Notes: generated by a model not told the origin, from the letters alone. Counted from the stretch's first letter, positions 24,203 to 33,516 are shown. The stretch: 51,725 bases of DNA from Deltaproteobacteria bacterium (GCA_022340265.1 JAJDOH010000074.1:1-51725); one strand, 5' to 3'. Translations and numbers: made by a program.

Positions 24203-25906
24203 CTAATAACTTTCGCCGTAAGCTTTCATGGCCATACCGAAACTTCTTGTGACAGGGCTCATATTCTCCTTGTCCACCTGCACATTTATGATTGAGGGTT
24301 TGCCGTTTGCGACAGCCCGCTGAATGGCGGGTATGATCTCTTCCGGGGCAGTAACCCTTTCACCATGTCCGCCCCACATTTCAGGCATTTTTTCATAGGC
24401 CCGCATATGGCTCAGATCAACATTACTGTGCCCCTTTTCCTGGATATACTCCCCGCGGGCCACACCTTCTGAAAGCTTGATCATACCCCAGGCAGAGTCA
24501 TTGGAAATGACACACACAACAGGCATATCAAATCTTGCCATTGTATCGAATTCCATGGCATAAAACCCGAAGCTGCCGTCACCGGTATAATAAAGCACCG
24601 GCTTATAATTTGCTGCGCATGCGCCGATCGAAAAACCAGCGCCTGTGCCGATGGTTCCGTTTGGGCCGAAGGTAATAACCTGGTACGGACGATGAGCGGT
24701 TACCGCGGTCTTGATCCACTGTGAGGCGTCACCCCCGTCGCATACTACCGTCCAATCCTGCCCCTCGGCGTCAAGGAATTTGGCGACTTCAGCGGCACAT
24801 CGGCCGGGTGACATTGGGTTTCCCTCTGCATTAAAACCCTCTCTCCAGTATCTTAATCCTTTTTCAGCCAATTCTCCGGCTTTCCTGAGCCACGTAAGGT
24901 CTTCCTTCTTTCCACTGTTTGACTTCACTACAGCGAGGATTTGCTTTGCAACAGCACCCGCGCCTCCGACGATTCCGATCTCCGCGGGCGCGTTATAACC
25001 TATTTTGGTCTTGTCGGGATGAGCCTGGATTATCCGCACATCCTTATTGAACAGCGGGGGTTTTCCTTTTCCTATTCTGTAATCAAAATCAACGCCAAGG
25101 GCCAGTACCACATCCGCCCCTCCCATCGCAGACATCATATTGTACTGTGGACTCACGCTTTCATCCTTAATCAGGCCTCTTGCCAGTTCTTGGGAACCCA
25201 CGGGCAGTTTCAGATATTCCACAAGTTCAGCCACGGCGTCCTTACCATCCTCCAGAGAATACCGTGCCCCATTACCGAGAACAAGCGCAGGACATTCAGC
25301 ATTGATAAGGAGACTGGCAGCCTCTTCTATCAGAGCGGGATCACCATGGGGTTGTGCTACGGTTCTGTAGTTGATCGGGAACATAACGCGATCCTCATCG
25401 ACCTTTTTAGCCAGAATATCACTGCCGACTTCGAGATATACAGGGCCGCAGAAGTCATCAAGCGCGTGTCGAAAGGCCATGCCCACATACTCGGGGATCC
25501 TTTCCGTGGCATAGATCTTTCTTGCCCATTTTGTGCAATCCGCCATGACAGCGAGCGTCGGCATATCCTGAAGCGGTCCGGTTTCATTTTCCCGCACAGG
25601 AGAAGCACCTCCGATATGAATAACCGGATTCCCCGCATGCAGGGATTCAAGCATCGCGCTTACGGTGTTCGAAACACCCGGTCCCGCGGTTGTAAGAACA
25701 ATCCCCGGCCTGCCTGTTATCCGGGCATGGGCATCGGCGGCATAGGCTGCCGTGCATTCATGTCTGAAATCAATAATCCTTATGCCGAGTTCACACAAAC
25801 CGTAAAAAATCGGCATAATGTGACCTCCGCACAGTGTGAAAACACACTCAACATTTTCTTTCTTCAATGCCTTTGCAAATAGAACTCCGCCGTCAACTTT
25901 TCCCAT
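24203..25906 (-). CDS. thiamine diphosphate-dependent enzyme (acetolactate synthase / 2-hydroxyacyl-CoA lyase-like)
   Basis: The protein has 567 residues with the three domains of the POX/ALS family. E50 in DFRHECTAAYAADA is the Glu that activates ThDP, and GDGSFGF (442-448) with N469 forms the metal-diphosphate motif. The central domain binds a nucleotide in some relatives (FAD or ADP). It lies in one operon with an importer, a CoA ligase and an alcohol dehydrogenase, not with an ilvN regulatory subunit, so valine/isoleucine synthesis is unlikely. Carboligation or cleavage of a 2-keto or 2-hydroxyacyl compound fits better, but the reaction is not determined. GGAGG precedes the start by six bases. 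Confidence 0.85.
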   Translation of the reverse strand: MGKVDGGVLFAKALKKENVECVFTLCGGHIMPIFYGLCELGIRIIDFRHECTAAYAADAHARITGRPGIVLTTAGPGVSNTVSAMLESLHAGNPVIHIGGASPVRENETGPLQDMPTLAVMADCTKWARKIYATERIPEYVGMAFRHALDDFCGPVYLEVGSDILAKKVDEDRVMFPINYRTVAQPHGDPALIEEAASLLINAECPALVLGNGARYSLEDGKDAVAELVEYLKLPVGSQELARGLIKDESVSPQYNMMSAMGGADVVLALGVDFDYRIGKGKPPLFNKDVRIIQAHPDKTKIGYNAPAEIGIVGGAGAVAKQILAVVKSNSGKKEDLTWLRKAGELAEKGLRYWREGFNAEGNPMSPGRCAAEVAKFLDAEGQDWTVVCDGGDASQWIKTAVTAHRPYQVITFGPNGTIGTGAGFSIGACAANYKPVLYYTGDGSFGFYAMEFDTMARFDMPVVCVISNDSAWGMIKLSEGVARGEYIQEKGHSNVDLSHMRAYEKMPEMWGGHGERVTAPEEIIPAIQRAVANGKPSIINVQVDKENMSPVTRSFGMAMKAYGESY

Positions 25907-25932
25907 CCAGCTTCCTCCAATTATTTTCTTTA

Positions 25933-26682
25933 TTACAGACCCAGATAGGTTTTGCGGATGATTTCATTCTGAAGCAGTTCATCCCCGGTGCCCTGTGCGA
26001 TGATCTTTCCTGATGAGAGGACGTAGTTGCGGACGGTCATGGTGAAGACCGTGCCCACTTCCTGCTCCACCAGGAGCACGGTAAGGCCAAGATCGGCAAT
26101 CTTGCTGATCTTTTCAAACACTTCCGCCCTGGATATGGGGGCTAAGCCCGTGGAGGGTTCGTCAATGCACAGGAGTTTGGGTTCGGACATCAAGGCCCGG
26201 CCGATGGCCAGCATCTGCTGCTCCCCGCCGGACATGGTGCCGGATATCTGTTTTGGCCGTTTTTTCAAAATGGGAAAGAGGGAATGGATCTGGTCGAGGT
26301 TTTCCTGGATCCGCTTTCGGTCTCGAATGAGGTAAGCCCCCGACTGGAGGTTTTCCAGAACGGTCATTTCCTTGAAAGGCCGTCGCCTTTCAGGGCAGTG
26401 GACAAGACCCATTTTTACAATCTCGTGGGCGGGCACCTGATCGATCCGCTCCCCATCAAAGATCACGGTTCCCTCCATGGTGATGTCCTCGCCCGCGGAC
26501 CTTTTGGTGAGCTCCCGTTCCCAAACCACCAATCCGGTAACGGCCCGAAGCAGGGTGGATTTCCCCGCCCCGTTGGGGCCCACCAGGCTCACCAGTTCAC
26601 CGGTATCCACACCCATGCTGATGTCGTTCAACAGCATGGCCCTGTCGTAGCAAACCGTCAAATGAGCAATTTCAAGCAGCAA
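25933..26682 (-). CDS. livF: Liv-type ABC transporter ATPase (LivF)
   Basis: The protein has 249 residues from TTG 26682, chosen because GGAGG lies five bases upstream and LLLEIAHLTVCYDRA is the normal LivF beginning; longer readings run into the LivG frame. Walker A is GPNGAGKS, the signature is MSGGEQQMLAIGRAL and Walker B is LLCIDEPSTGLAP. It energises import with LivG as partner. The region after Walker A has a longer loop (WERELTKRSAGEDITMEG) than standard LivF. It overlaps the LivG 3' end by 11 bp and is followed by the ThDP enzyme gene. Confidence 0.9.
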   Translation of the reverse strand: MLLEIAHLTVCYDRAMLLNDISMGVDTGELVSLVGPNGAGKSTLLRAVTGLVVWERELTKRSAGEDITMEGTVIFDGERIDQVPAHEIVKMGLVHCPERRRPFKEMTVLENLQSGAYLIRDRKRIQENLDQIHSLFPILKKRPKQISGTMSGGEQQMLAIGRALMSEPKLLCIDEPSTGLAPISRAEVFEKISKIADLGLTVLLVEQEVGTVFTMTVRNYVLSSGKIIAQGTGDELLQNEIIRKTYLGL

Positions 26683-27448
26683 TCTTGCCTCCTTCACCCA
26701 GATAGGCCCGAATGACTTCCGGTTGCTCCACCACTTCCCGGGGAGTTCCGTCCGCAATGATGGTGCCAAAATTGAGCACGATGATGCGGTCCACGATTTT
26801 CATGAGCTGCTGCAGCTTGTGCTCCACGATGATCATGCCCGGACCTTCACTGTGGAGTCTGCCGAAACGCCCCCCCTTGTGAAGCCGGTGGATGGATTTG
26901 GCCATGAGGTCCGTCTCCGCGGGGCTCAGGCCCCCGAAGGGTTCATCCAGCAGCAGCAGTTCCGGCTCCGTAGCCACGGCCCGGGCCACCTCCAGCCGTT
27001 TGAGGTCCCCCTGTGAGAGGGTGGAGGCTTTCTCCAGAGCCATATCGGAAATGCCCGCGAATTCCAGCGCGTCCATGGCCTTGGCTTCCGCCCGTTTGAC
27101 CCACTCTCCCCGCTTCATGGCCCGGGGGCAGAGACAGGAGACCATGACATTGGCGATGATGGGCAGCCGGCGGAAGGGGCGCATGTTCTGAAAGGTGCAG
27201 GCGATCCCTCGGTTCACGATATCCCAGGTCTTGAGTCCCACGATGTTCTTCCCCTTGAAACGGATGGCGCCAGCATCAGGTTTCAGGATGGCGGTGATGA
27301 GCCGCAAAAGGGTGGTCTTGCCGGCACCGTTGGGGCCGATGAGGCCAACGACCTGGTCGCGCTCCATGCTGAATCCCACATTATTGACGGCCCGCAATCC
27401 TCCGAAGCCTTTGTTGAGGCCCTCTATTTCCAGAAAAGACAGGCCCAT
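26672..27448 (-). CDS. livG: Liv-type ABC transporter ATPase (LivG)
   Basis: The protein has 258 residues from ATG 27448, behind GGAGG; the ATG is one base after the stop codon of the CoA ligase. Walker A is GPNGAGKT, the signature region LSQGDLKRLEVARA and Walker B LLLLDEPFGGLSP. An unusual insertion of about 12 residues (around HKGGRFGRLHSEGPG) lies between Walker B and the switch His of VEHKL. The signature has SQGD instead of SGGQ, common in LivG. It pairs with LivF and the LivHM permease. The CoA ligase gene separates it from livM. Confidence 0.9.
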   Translation of the reverse strand: MGLSFLEIEGLNKGFGGLRAVNNVGFSMERDQVVGLIGPNGAGKTTLLRLITAILKPDAGAIRFKGKNIVGLKTWDIVNRGIACTFQNMRPFRRLPIIANVMVSCLCPRAMKRGEWVKRAEAKAMDALEFAGISDMALEKASTLSQGDLKRLEVARAVATEPELLLLDEPFGGLSPAETDLMAKSIHRLHKGGRFGRLHSEGPGMIIVEHKLQQLMKIVDRIIVLNFGTIIADGTPREVVEQPEVIRAYLGEGGKIAA

Positions 27449-27449
27449 G

Positions 27450-29156
27450 TTATTCCTCCATTTCTTCCCGGAGTTCCCTTCGGGAGACCTTCCCAACATC
27501 GGTCTTGGGCAGTTCCCCGCGGAATTCGATGATCCTGGGAACCTTGTAGTGGGCAAGGTTCTGCCGGCAGAATTCCATGATCTCCTCTTCGGAAATCTTT
27601 CCCCGAGCATCACTTTCAAGAACCACGTAGGCCTTGATCAAGTGTCCGACCTTGGGATCCGGAACCCCCACAACACCCGCGGCCTTGATTTTGGGGTGTT
27701 TATAGAGAACCTCCTCCACGTGCCTGGCAAAGACCGAATACCCTTTAAATTTGATCAGGTCCCGTTTGCGGTCAACGAAATGGAAATACCCTTCCTCATC
27801 CATCCGCACCAGGTCCCCGGTCCTGAGCCACCGCTTTCCGTCCATGTCCATCATGGACTCTTTTGTGCTGTCCGGTCGGCGCCAGTATCCCTGCATGATA
27901 TTGGGGCCGCTGAGAATTAATTCGCCGTCTTCCCCCACCGGCATGCACTGGTCCCCGTCCACATCCACGATGGCCGCGTCCAGACCAGGCAGAGGAACCC
28001 CGAAGGACCCGGATTTGGGTCTGTGGTAGGGGGTGGAGTGGCTCACCGCCGTGGTTTCCGTCATACCGTATCCCTCCATGATGGGAGCGCCGGTCCGCCG
28101 CTCCCATGCATTGATGGTGGATTCGTGAAGGGTGTCTGCACCGCAGGCGATCATCTTGAGACGTTTCCAGTTAACGCGGTCGGTTTTTTCGTATTCTTTC
28201 AGGTACTCAAAAAGGGTGGGGACACCGAAAAAGGCTGAGGCCTGATAGCGGTCCATGGCCGTAAGAATATCATCAATATCCGGTGTTGTAAAAAGGACCA
28301 CGGTAAATCCCTGCACCAGGCTGTTGAACATGACCACCACCTGACCGTAAATGTGGAAAAAGGGGAGAAACCCCATGACCACCTCATTGCCCTCCTCAAA
28401 CATGGGCCAGAAGGCCATGATCTGCTGCTGAAGCGCAATCATGTTGTAATGGGTGATCATGGCCGCCTTGGGCAGCCCTGTGGTGCCGCCGGTATAGGGA
28501 AGCGCCGCAAGGTCTTCCCTTGGGTTGATTTCCACCGGAGGGGGAGGGCCTGGGTATTTCTTGAGGAGATCTTGAAACCGTAGAAGTCCGGCCTTCTCGA
28601 CGTGCTCTTGGCTGGGTGCCGCCATCCCGCTATAGGCCTTGCTCAAGGCGTTTTTGCCAAAGAGTTTTTTGAGTGACGGAAGATAGTCGGCGATATCGGT
28701 CAGAATCACATGATTGAGCTTTAAACCGGTTCGTTCCACATTGTCATAGAGAATCTCTTCACAGACGATGGCTCGGGCCTCACTGTCCTCAAGCTGATGT
28801 TTAACCTCCTTGCTGGTATAGACCGGGCTGATGGGGGTGACCTTGGCGCCTACCTTCAGCGCCCCAAAATAGGCGATCACGTACTGGGGACAGTTCAATA
28901 GATACAGGGCCACCGTATCTCCCTTGCTCACGCCCAGGGCCGAAAGGGCCGACGCAAAAGAATCGGTGAGTTCTTTCAGTTTCCGATAAGTGATTTTTTT
29001 GCCGTAAAAGATCAGGGCGTTTTTGTTGGCGTATTGATCGGCCATTTTGTCAAAGGCCCGCGGCACACTCATTTCGGGGACTTCCACTTCTTCAGCGACC
29101 CCTTCGGGATAATGGACCATCCAGGGCTTTGCGGCATAGGCTTCCTTGGCTCTCAT
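27450..29156 (-). CDS. long-chain acyl-CoA synthetase (FadD-like), embedded in importer operon
   Basis: The protein has 568 residues with the ANL-superfamily layout: YTGGTTGLPKAA (P-loop), EGYGMTETT, RTGDLVRMDEEGY, DRKRDLIKFKGYSVFARHVEE and PKTDVGKVSRREL with the catalytic Lys. The YTGGTTG form is the one found in FadD-type enzymes. It forms a CoA thioester at the expense of ATP. It lies between livM and livG with almost no spacing, which suggests that the importer brings in a carboxylic acid that is activated on entry. The acid is unknown; aromatic and fatty acids are both possible. Confidence 0.9.
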   Translation of the reverse strand: MRAKEAYAAKPWMVHYPEGVAEEVEVPEMSVPRAFDKMADQYANKNALIFYGKKITYRKLKELTDSFASALSALGVSKGDTVALYLLNCPQYVIAYFGALKVGAKVTPISPVYTSKEVKHQLEDSEARAIVCEEILYDNVERTGLKLNHVILTDIADYLPSLKKLFGKNALSKAYSGMAAPSQEHVEKAGLLRFQDLLKKYPGPPPPVEINPREDLAALPYTGGTTGLPKAAMITHYNMIALQQQIMAFWPMFEEGNEVVMGFLPFFHIYGQVVVMFNSLVQGFTVVLFTTPDIDDILTAMDRYQASAFFGVPTLFEYLKEYEKTDRVNWKRLKMIACGADTLHESTINAWERRTGAPIMEGYGMTETTAVSHSTPYHRPKSGSFGVPLPGLDAAIVDVDGDQCMPVGEDGELILSGPNIMQGYWRRPDSTKESMMDMDGKRWLRTGDLVRMDEEGYFHFVDRKRDLIKFKGYSVFARHVEEVLYKHPKIKAAGVVGVPDPKVGHLIKAYVVLESDARGKISEEEIMEFCRQNLAHYKVPRIIEFRGELPKTDVGKVSRRELREEMEE

Positions 29157-29180
29157 CAGTATCTTCTCCTTAGGCGTTCC

Positions 29181-30221
29181 CTAGTCCAGTTCCGCGGTGC
29201 AAATACGGCATGTCCTTCGGGTGGCCACGTTCCGAATTTTGCACCTGGGGCACTCCTTCTCAATTTTTTCACGAATCCACGGTATCAGGCCTTGCGGCAT
29301 GTACAACAATGTCATCAGAACAATAAAGGCAAAGACCAGCATGCGCATTTTCGGCATGAAGCGCAGAAACTCCAGCAGGGGAAAAAGAATGAAAACACCG
29401 GCCACCGGTCCATAGATGGATACCATGCCGCCAAAGACCGCCCATATGACGATCTGAAAAGAGAGGGTCACCTCAAGGGTGGAAGGGCCGGTGGTCCGCA
29501 TGATATGGGCGTAGAGCCCCCCCGCGATTCCGGCAAAAAAGCCGCTGAGACAGAAGGCCATAAGCTTGTATCGTGTGGTGTTGATGCCCGATGCCCTTAC
29601 CGCCACCTCATCTTCACGAATGGCATGCAGAATAATACCTTTCTTGGAATCGGTGATCTTCCACATGACAAAGCCCAAAACCAGCATGAGAACGCTGGTG
29701 ACATAATAGTCTCCCACCCGTGATCCGGTAAGCCGATCAATGCCCGATATACCCAGTTCTCCGCCGGTGAGATCCGGCATGGCAAAGACCAGTCCTAGAA
29801 GAATAATGGGAAAGGCAAGGGTTGTCAGCGCCAGATAGGTGCCCCGAAGCCGCAGGCAGGGAATGCCCACCACGAGGCCGGCCAGGACCGCGCCCAGCGC
29901 CCCCAGCGGGATACTGAGCCATGGGGGCAGATCCAGCCTAAGGTTGAGGATGCCCGTGCAGTAGGCGGCCACGCCAAAGAAAAGGGCGTGCCCGAAATTC
30001 ATCTGACCCGTGAAACCGGAGAGCAGGTCCCAACTGGCGGCCAGGATGGCAAAGATATTGGTCAGGATGAGGATCCGGAGCAGATAGGGGTCCTGAGTGA
30101 TAAAGGGAAGCAGAAGCAGGCTTGATGCAAAGATAAGGACAACGATTCGGCTGGGCAGAACCAGAACTTCACCTTTAAAGAGAATGTACACCTTTCGAAA
30201 ATAAAAAGCGATCAGGCCCAT
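29181..30221 (-). CDS. livM: Liv-type ABC transporter permease (LivM) with Cys4 tail
   Basis: The protein has 346 residues from ATG 30221, two bases after the livH stop codon and behind GAGAGG. It has about ten hydrophobic segments and the FGHALFFGVAAY and YLALTTLAFPIILLGL signatures of LivM. The C-terminus is unusual: after the last helix comes CPRCKIRNVATRRTCRIC (Cys 324, 327, 338, 341), a typical zinc-ribbon spacing, on the probable cytoplasmic side. This is not part of normal LivM. It could bind zinc or an iron-sulfur cluster, or anchor the adjacent CoA ligase. The permease call itself is firm. Confidence 0.9.
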   Translation of the reverse strand: MGLIAFYFRKVYILFKGEVLVLPSRIVVLIFASSLLLLPFITQDPYLLRILILTNIFAILAASWDLLSGFTGQMNFGHALFFGVAAYCTGILNLRLDLPPWLSIPLGALGAVLAGLVVGIPCLRLRGTYLALTTLAFPIILLGLVFAMPDLTGGELGISGIDRLTGSRVGDYYVTSVLMLVLGFVMWKITDSKKGIILHAIREDEVAVRASGINTTRYKLMAFCLSGFFAGIAGGLYAHIMRTTGPSTLEVTLSFQIVIWAVFGGMVSIYGPVAGVFILFPLLEFLRFMPKMRMLVFAFIVLMTLLYMPQGLIPWIREKIEKECPRCKIRNVATRRTCRICTAELD

Positions 30222-30222
30222 G

Positions 30223-31092
30223 CTACCTCTCTTCCTCAAAAACCACGCCGAAAAGGCCCTCGGGTCTGATCAGAAGCACCAGAATCATAATGGACAGGGC
30301 TACGGACCCTTTCAGGTAAGCCCCCATGGGAATCAGGAAGACCACCAGCACTTCGGCGAAAGCCAGAATGTAGGCCCCCACAAAACTTCCCTTAATGCTT
30401 CCCAACCCTCCCAGTACGACGATAGCCAGCATCATGATCAGGGGATGCATCCACATGTGCGGGTCCAGCACGAAAAGGGGGACCACAATGGCTCCGGCCA
30501 GGGCCGCCATCATGACCGAGATCCCCATGGTCACCATGGCCACCCGCGCCTCGTTCATTCCCATTAGGTTGGCCACTTCCCGGTCCTGGGCCGTGGCCCG
30601 AAGCGCCAGTCCCAATCGTGTCTTCATCAACAGCAACCAGGCGCCGATGAGGGACAGAACCGCCACCCCCAGGGCCAGGAGATGCTGGTAGGTCACTTTT
30701 ACGCCCACAATGGTGGCATACCCCGAGATCAGGGGCGGAACCCCGCGGTAATGCCCCCCGAAACCGATGAGGAGGGCCTCCTGAATGACCATGGCCAGGG
30801 CGATGGTGGCGATCAGCACGGCGGCTTCATGCTCCCGGATGGGACCAATGAAGATTTTGTAGCAGATCACCCCCAAAATACCCACGGCCACAATGGAAAG
30901 GGGCATGGCCACATAGGGGGACATCCCCAGGTGTTGACAGCCGGCGTAGATGAAATATGCCGCCAGCATATAGAAAGCCGTATGGGCGATATTAACAATG
31001 CGGGCCACACCAAAGACCAGGGAAAACCCGATGGCCAGCAAAGCGTATATGCTGCCGTTGATGAGGCCGTTGATGATGATATTCTGGATCAT
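30223..31092 (-). CDS. livH: Liv-type ABC transporter permease (LivH)
   Basis: The protein has 289 residues with about eight membrane segments. GLINGSIYALLAIGFSLVFG at the N-terminus and ALRATAQDREVANLMGMN (the loop that contacts the ATPase) are LivH hallmarks, as is VLGGLGSIKGSFVGAY. With LivM it forms the inner-membrane channel. It lies 70 bp downstream of the binding protein gene and abuts livM. Confidence 0.92.
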   Translation of the reverse strand: MIQNIIINGLINGSIYALLAIGFSLVFGVARIVNIAHTAFYMLAAYFIYAGCQHLGMSPYVAMPLSIVAVGILGVICYKIFIGPIREHEAAVLIATIALAMVIQEALLIGFGGHYRGVPPLISGYATIVGVKVTYQHLLALGVAVLSLIGAWLLLMKTRLGLALRATAQDREVANLMGMNEARVAMVTMGISVMMAALAGAIVVPLFVLDPHMWMHPLIMMLAIVVLGGLGSIKGSFVGAYILAFAEVLVVFLIPMGAYLKGSVALSIMILVLLIRPEGLFGVVFEEER

Positions 31093-31162
31093 ATGTCTTC
31101 CGCAGTTTCAGGATCGGGTTACGGATTTTCGGTAAAATCCGTAACCCGATTGGGTCTTTTCA

Positions 31163-32437
31163 TCATTTCTTATAATATGACACCACCCATGGCGGCAACT
31201 GATAGGGCACGGCCCCTTCATAAGTGATGCCTTCCCAGTTGAGTGGCCAGACGCACATGTTTTTACCGTTCTGCCACTGGGTGCCTGCGGCGGTGACATA
31301 TCCCGGCCCCCATACCACGTCGTGGGTTTCGTCAAAAACGAGATGCCCCGAGCCCTGTTTTCGATCGGTTTTTTCGATCACCGGTACCAGCTTGTCGGGA
31401 TCCAGGGAACCCGCCTTGGTAATGGCTTCGGCAAGGATGTACACGGCGTCGTACGTGCCTGCGTTATAGTTTGGAGCCTCTTTGAACCGTTTTTTATACT
31501 CATCGAAAAAGTCAATGGTGACATCCGTAATCTTAACCCGTGCGTAGGTATTGATGGTAAGGGTATAGTCGCCCTTTCCGCCGGTGGCTTCCCAGAAGCC
31601 GTCCTTTTGGGCTTCCACATTGATGCCCACGGCCGCAGCCGGAACTTTGAGCTCGCCCCACTGCTTGGCAAAGGTGATTCCCACCGAGGATGAAAAAGTG
31701 GTGAAAATGATGTGGGCCCCTGAACTTTGAATGGCGGAGAGTTCCGCGGTCACGTCGGTTGCCACTGGGGATGGTCGCCAAACGCCCACCACCTCCATCC
31801 CCATCTTGGGCAGGTTCTTTTTCGCGATGCCCACAATGGGATCGGCCCAGACCGCTTTTTCCGCCACAATGGCTACCTTAATCTTGGGAATATTGAGCTG
31901 TTTGGCCATGATTTTGGCCACCATACCCAGGAGTATGAAGTCCACCTTGACCAGATATTTGCTATTGATGGGTGTCACCCGGAACCAGTACTTGTACCGG
32001 TCATAATCTTCTTTCACCTTGTCGCACAGCTTGGGATGCGCCGCTCCGCAGCCCATGAAGATGGTCTTGTTGTCCATGGCGATATCCTGCATGACCAGAA
32101 CCGCCTCGGACCGGAATCCTCCCACCAGAAAATTGACCTTGTAGCGGCTGATGGCCAATTCCACGGCGTTGGTGGCATCGGGCAGACTGACGAATTCGTT
32201 GGAGTCCACCTTGACCAGTTCAATGGGAAGCTTTTTGTCTCCCACCTGAACGCCTCCCTTGGCATTGATCTCTTCCGCAGCCATGCTCGCCCCGTTCCAA
32301 TGCCCTTCTCCCTGGGTAAACTGCATGGGCCCGATGACGCCGATCTTGATGACGTCCGCCCCCCAGGCCGGAAAACCGATGCTTACCACAAGACAAACCG
32401 CTACCAAAATGCTCCATCCAACATGCCTCTTTTTCAT
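31163..32437 (-). CDS. Liv-type ABC transporter substrate-binding protein
   Basis: The protein has 424 residues. A signal peptide (MKKRHVGWSILVAVCLVVSI, cleavage near GFPAWGA) directs it to the periplasm; there is no lipobox. The mature part, DVIKIGVIGPMQFTQGEGHW, begins as in the Peripla_BP_6/LivK family, with a long two-lobed body. It is longer than amino-acid binding LivK (about 370), as often in proteins that bind aromatic or other carboxylic acids. AAGGAGG lies before the start. It is the first gene of the operon that includes the CoA ligase, so an organic acid is the likely ligand. Confidence 0.9.
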   Translation of the reverse strand: MKKRHVGWSILVAVCLVVSIGFPAWGADVIKIGVIGPMQFTQGEGHWNGASMAAEEINAKGGVQVGDKKLPIELVKVDSNEFVSLPDATNAVELAISRYKVNFLVGGFRSEAVLVMQDIAMDNKTIFMGCGAAHPKLCDKVKEDYDRYKYWFRVTPINSKYLVKVDFILLGMVAKIMAKQLNIPKIKVAIVAEKAVWADPIVGIAKKNLPKMGMEVVGVWRPSPVATDVTAELSAIQSSGAHIIFTTFSSSVGITFAKQWGELKVPAAAVGINVEAQKDGFWEATGGKGDYTLTINTYARVKITDVTIDFFDEYKKRFKEAPNYNAGTYDAVYILAEAITKAGSLDPDKLVPVIEKTDRKQGSGHLVFDETHDVVWGPGYVTAAGTQWQNGKNMCVWPLNWEGITYEGAVPYQLPPWVVSYYKK

Positions 32438-32553
32438 GGTTACAGCCTCCTTTCAAACACGTTTAAGGTTAAATGCCGTTAAGACAACCCATTAAAAAAA
32501 CGCAACAAAAAAAGGGGTTATGGACAGCTAAAATGCGTTTTTGGAACGTCCGC

Positions 32554-33252
32554 CTAATTTGTCCCGGATTCAAACTGTATTGATGGATCCCGTATTAATT
32601 TGCGATAAAGATGGTAGAATAAGAGACTCATGAGTTCACTGCCTCTGACCACCCGTTCAAGGTTCTGCTCGGGGGTGAATTTTTCCAGATTGGTTTGTAG
32701 ATAGGTGGTGTGCGCCATTACCACGATTTTGCGAAAAAGATCCACATAACGTTTCATGTTTTCGGGGTCGAATCCGTCCTTGGGTCCAAAACCGGCCCGA
32801 TCCAGGTCAACAATTAATTTTGCAATGATCACATCATCCTGTGAATAGATCTTTTCTTCGCCGTCTTTTTTGAAGGTTATAACTCCCCACTCCTCGAATT
32901 TGGCCAACCATTTTGCTCCCAGGCCAGTGGTCTTGCGAAACACTTCTTCGCCAACCGTTTCTATTTCGAGAAGTTGGTCTACCGGGCTGTGATAGTCGCT
33001 TCTTAGTTCCAGGAGGCTCTTGAGTTCAGGTGATTGGGCGAGTTGTTTTACGATCTTCTTGATGAGAGAGAGGGGGAGATAGAAATTGTCCTGAATCTGT
33101 TTGATGAGAAGAATCTGTTCCACATGCACATCAGTATAATTCGCCACATTTTTGCCCGCTTTTCTGGGCCGTGGGATCAGGCCTTCACGTACGTAGTAGT
33201 GAATGGTTTCCTTGGGAACTTTCGTTTCTTTGACGACTTCACTGATTTTCAT
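32554..33252 (-). CDS. MerR family transcriptional regulator
   Basis: The protein has 232 residues. The N-terminal winged helix-turn-helix (MKISEVVKETKVPKETIHYY followed by REGLIPRP) is a clear MerR domain; a coiled helix follows and then a second winged-helix-like segment (GVITFKKDGEEKIYSQDDV) and a helical C-terminal domain. There is no metal-binding Cys signature, so an organic or acyl effector is more likely. It is divergent from the second beta-oxidation operon (33517 on) and sits behind the importer operon on its own strand; either or both may be regulated. Confidence 0.88.
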   Translation of the reverse strand: MKISEVVKETKVPKETIHYYVREGLIPRPRKAGKNVANYTDVHVEQILLIKQIQDNFYLPLSLIKKIVKQLAQSPELKSLLELRSDYHSPVDQLLEIETVGEEVFRKTTGLGAKWLAKFEEWGVITFKKDGEEKIYSQDDVIIAKLIVDLDRAGFGPKDGFDPENMKRYVDLFRKIVVMAHTTYLQTNLEKFTPEQNLERVVRGSELMSLLFYHLYRKLIRDPSIQFESGTN

Positions 33253-33307
33253 TGATCACCGACGCAGAAGGTTTTCAATATTGCCCTGATGTATAAAGAG
33301 TACCAAA

Positions 33308-33337
33308 AGAATACGTCAGGTTTTATCTGCATGTCAA
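33308..33337 (-). promoter_or_regulatory. sigma-70-type promoter of the MerR gene
   Basis: On the minus strand TTGACA (33332-33337) and TATTCT (33308-33313) are separated by 18 bp, 56 bp upstream of the MerR start codon. In the plus direction, TATAAT at 33371-33376 is a good -10 for the fadB-like operon but lacks a clear -35 at 17 bp, as can happen with activated promoters. Confidence 0.45.
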
Positions 33338-33516
33338 CAATAAACTTCATTTATTTTCTTGACTTACCTATATAATGTGTATTAACGCTATATGCTAGGT
33401 TGTGGCATGGGTTTTCAGGGAGCCAAGGCTTCTTGTTTCGCAAAAAATTCTCAAAGATTCGTTGGTTTTAAACAATGACGCAGATAGAGTTTCAAGAACG
33501 AAGGAGTTCAAAAACC

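Noticed and set aside
24203-25906. Acetolactate synthase for branched-chain amino acid synthesis
   Set aside because: No ilvN or ilvC nearby, and the gene lies in a catabolic importer operon.
33359-33364. TTGACT as the -35 of the fadB-like operon
   Set aside because: No acceptable -10 occurs at 16-20 bp, and the good TATAAT nearby is only six bases away.
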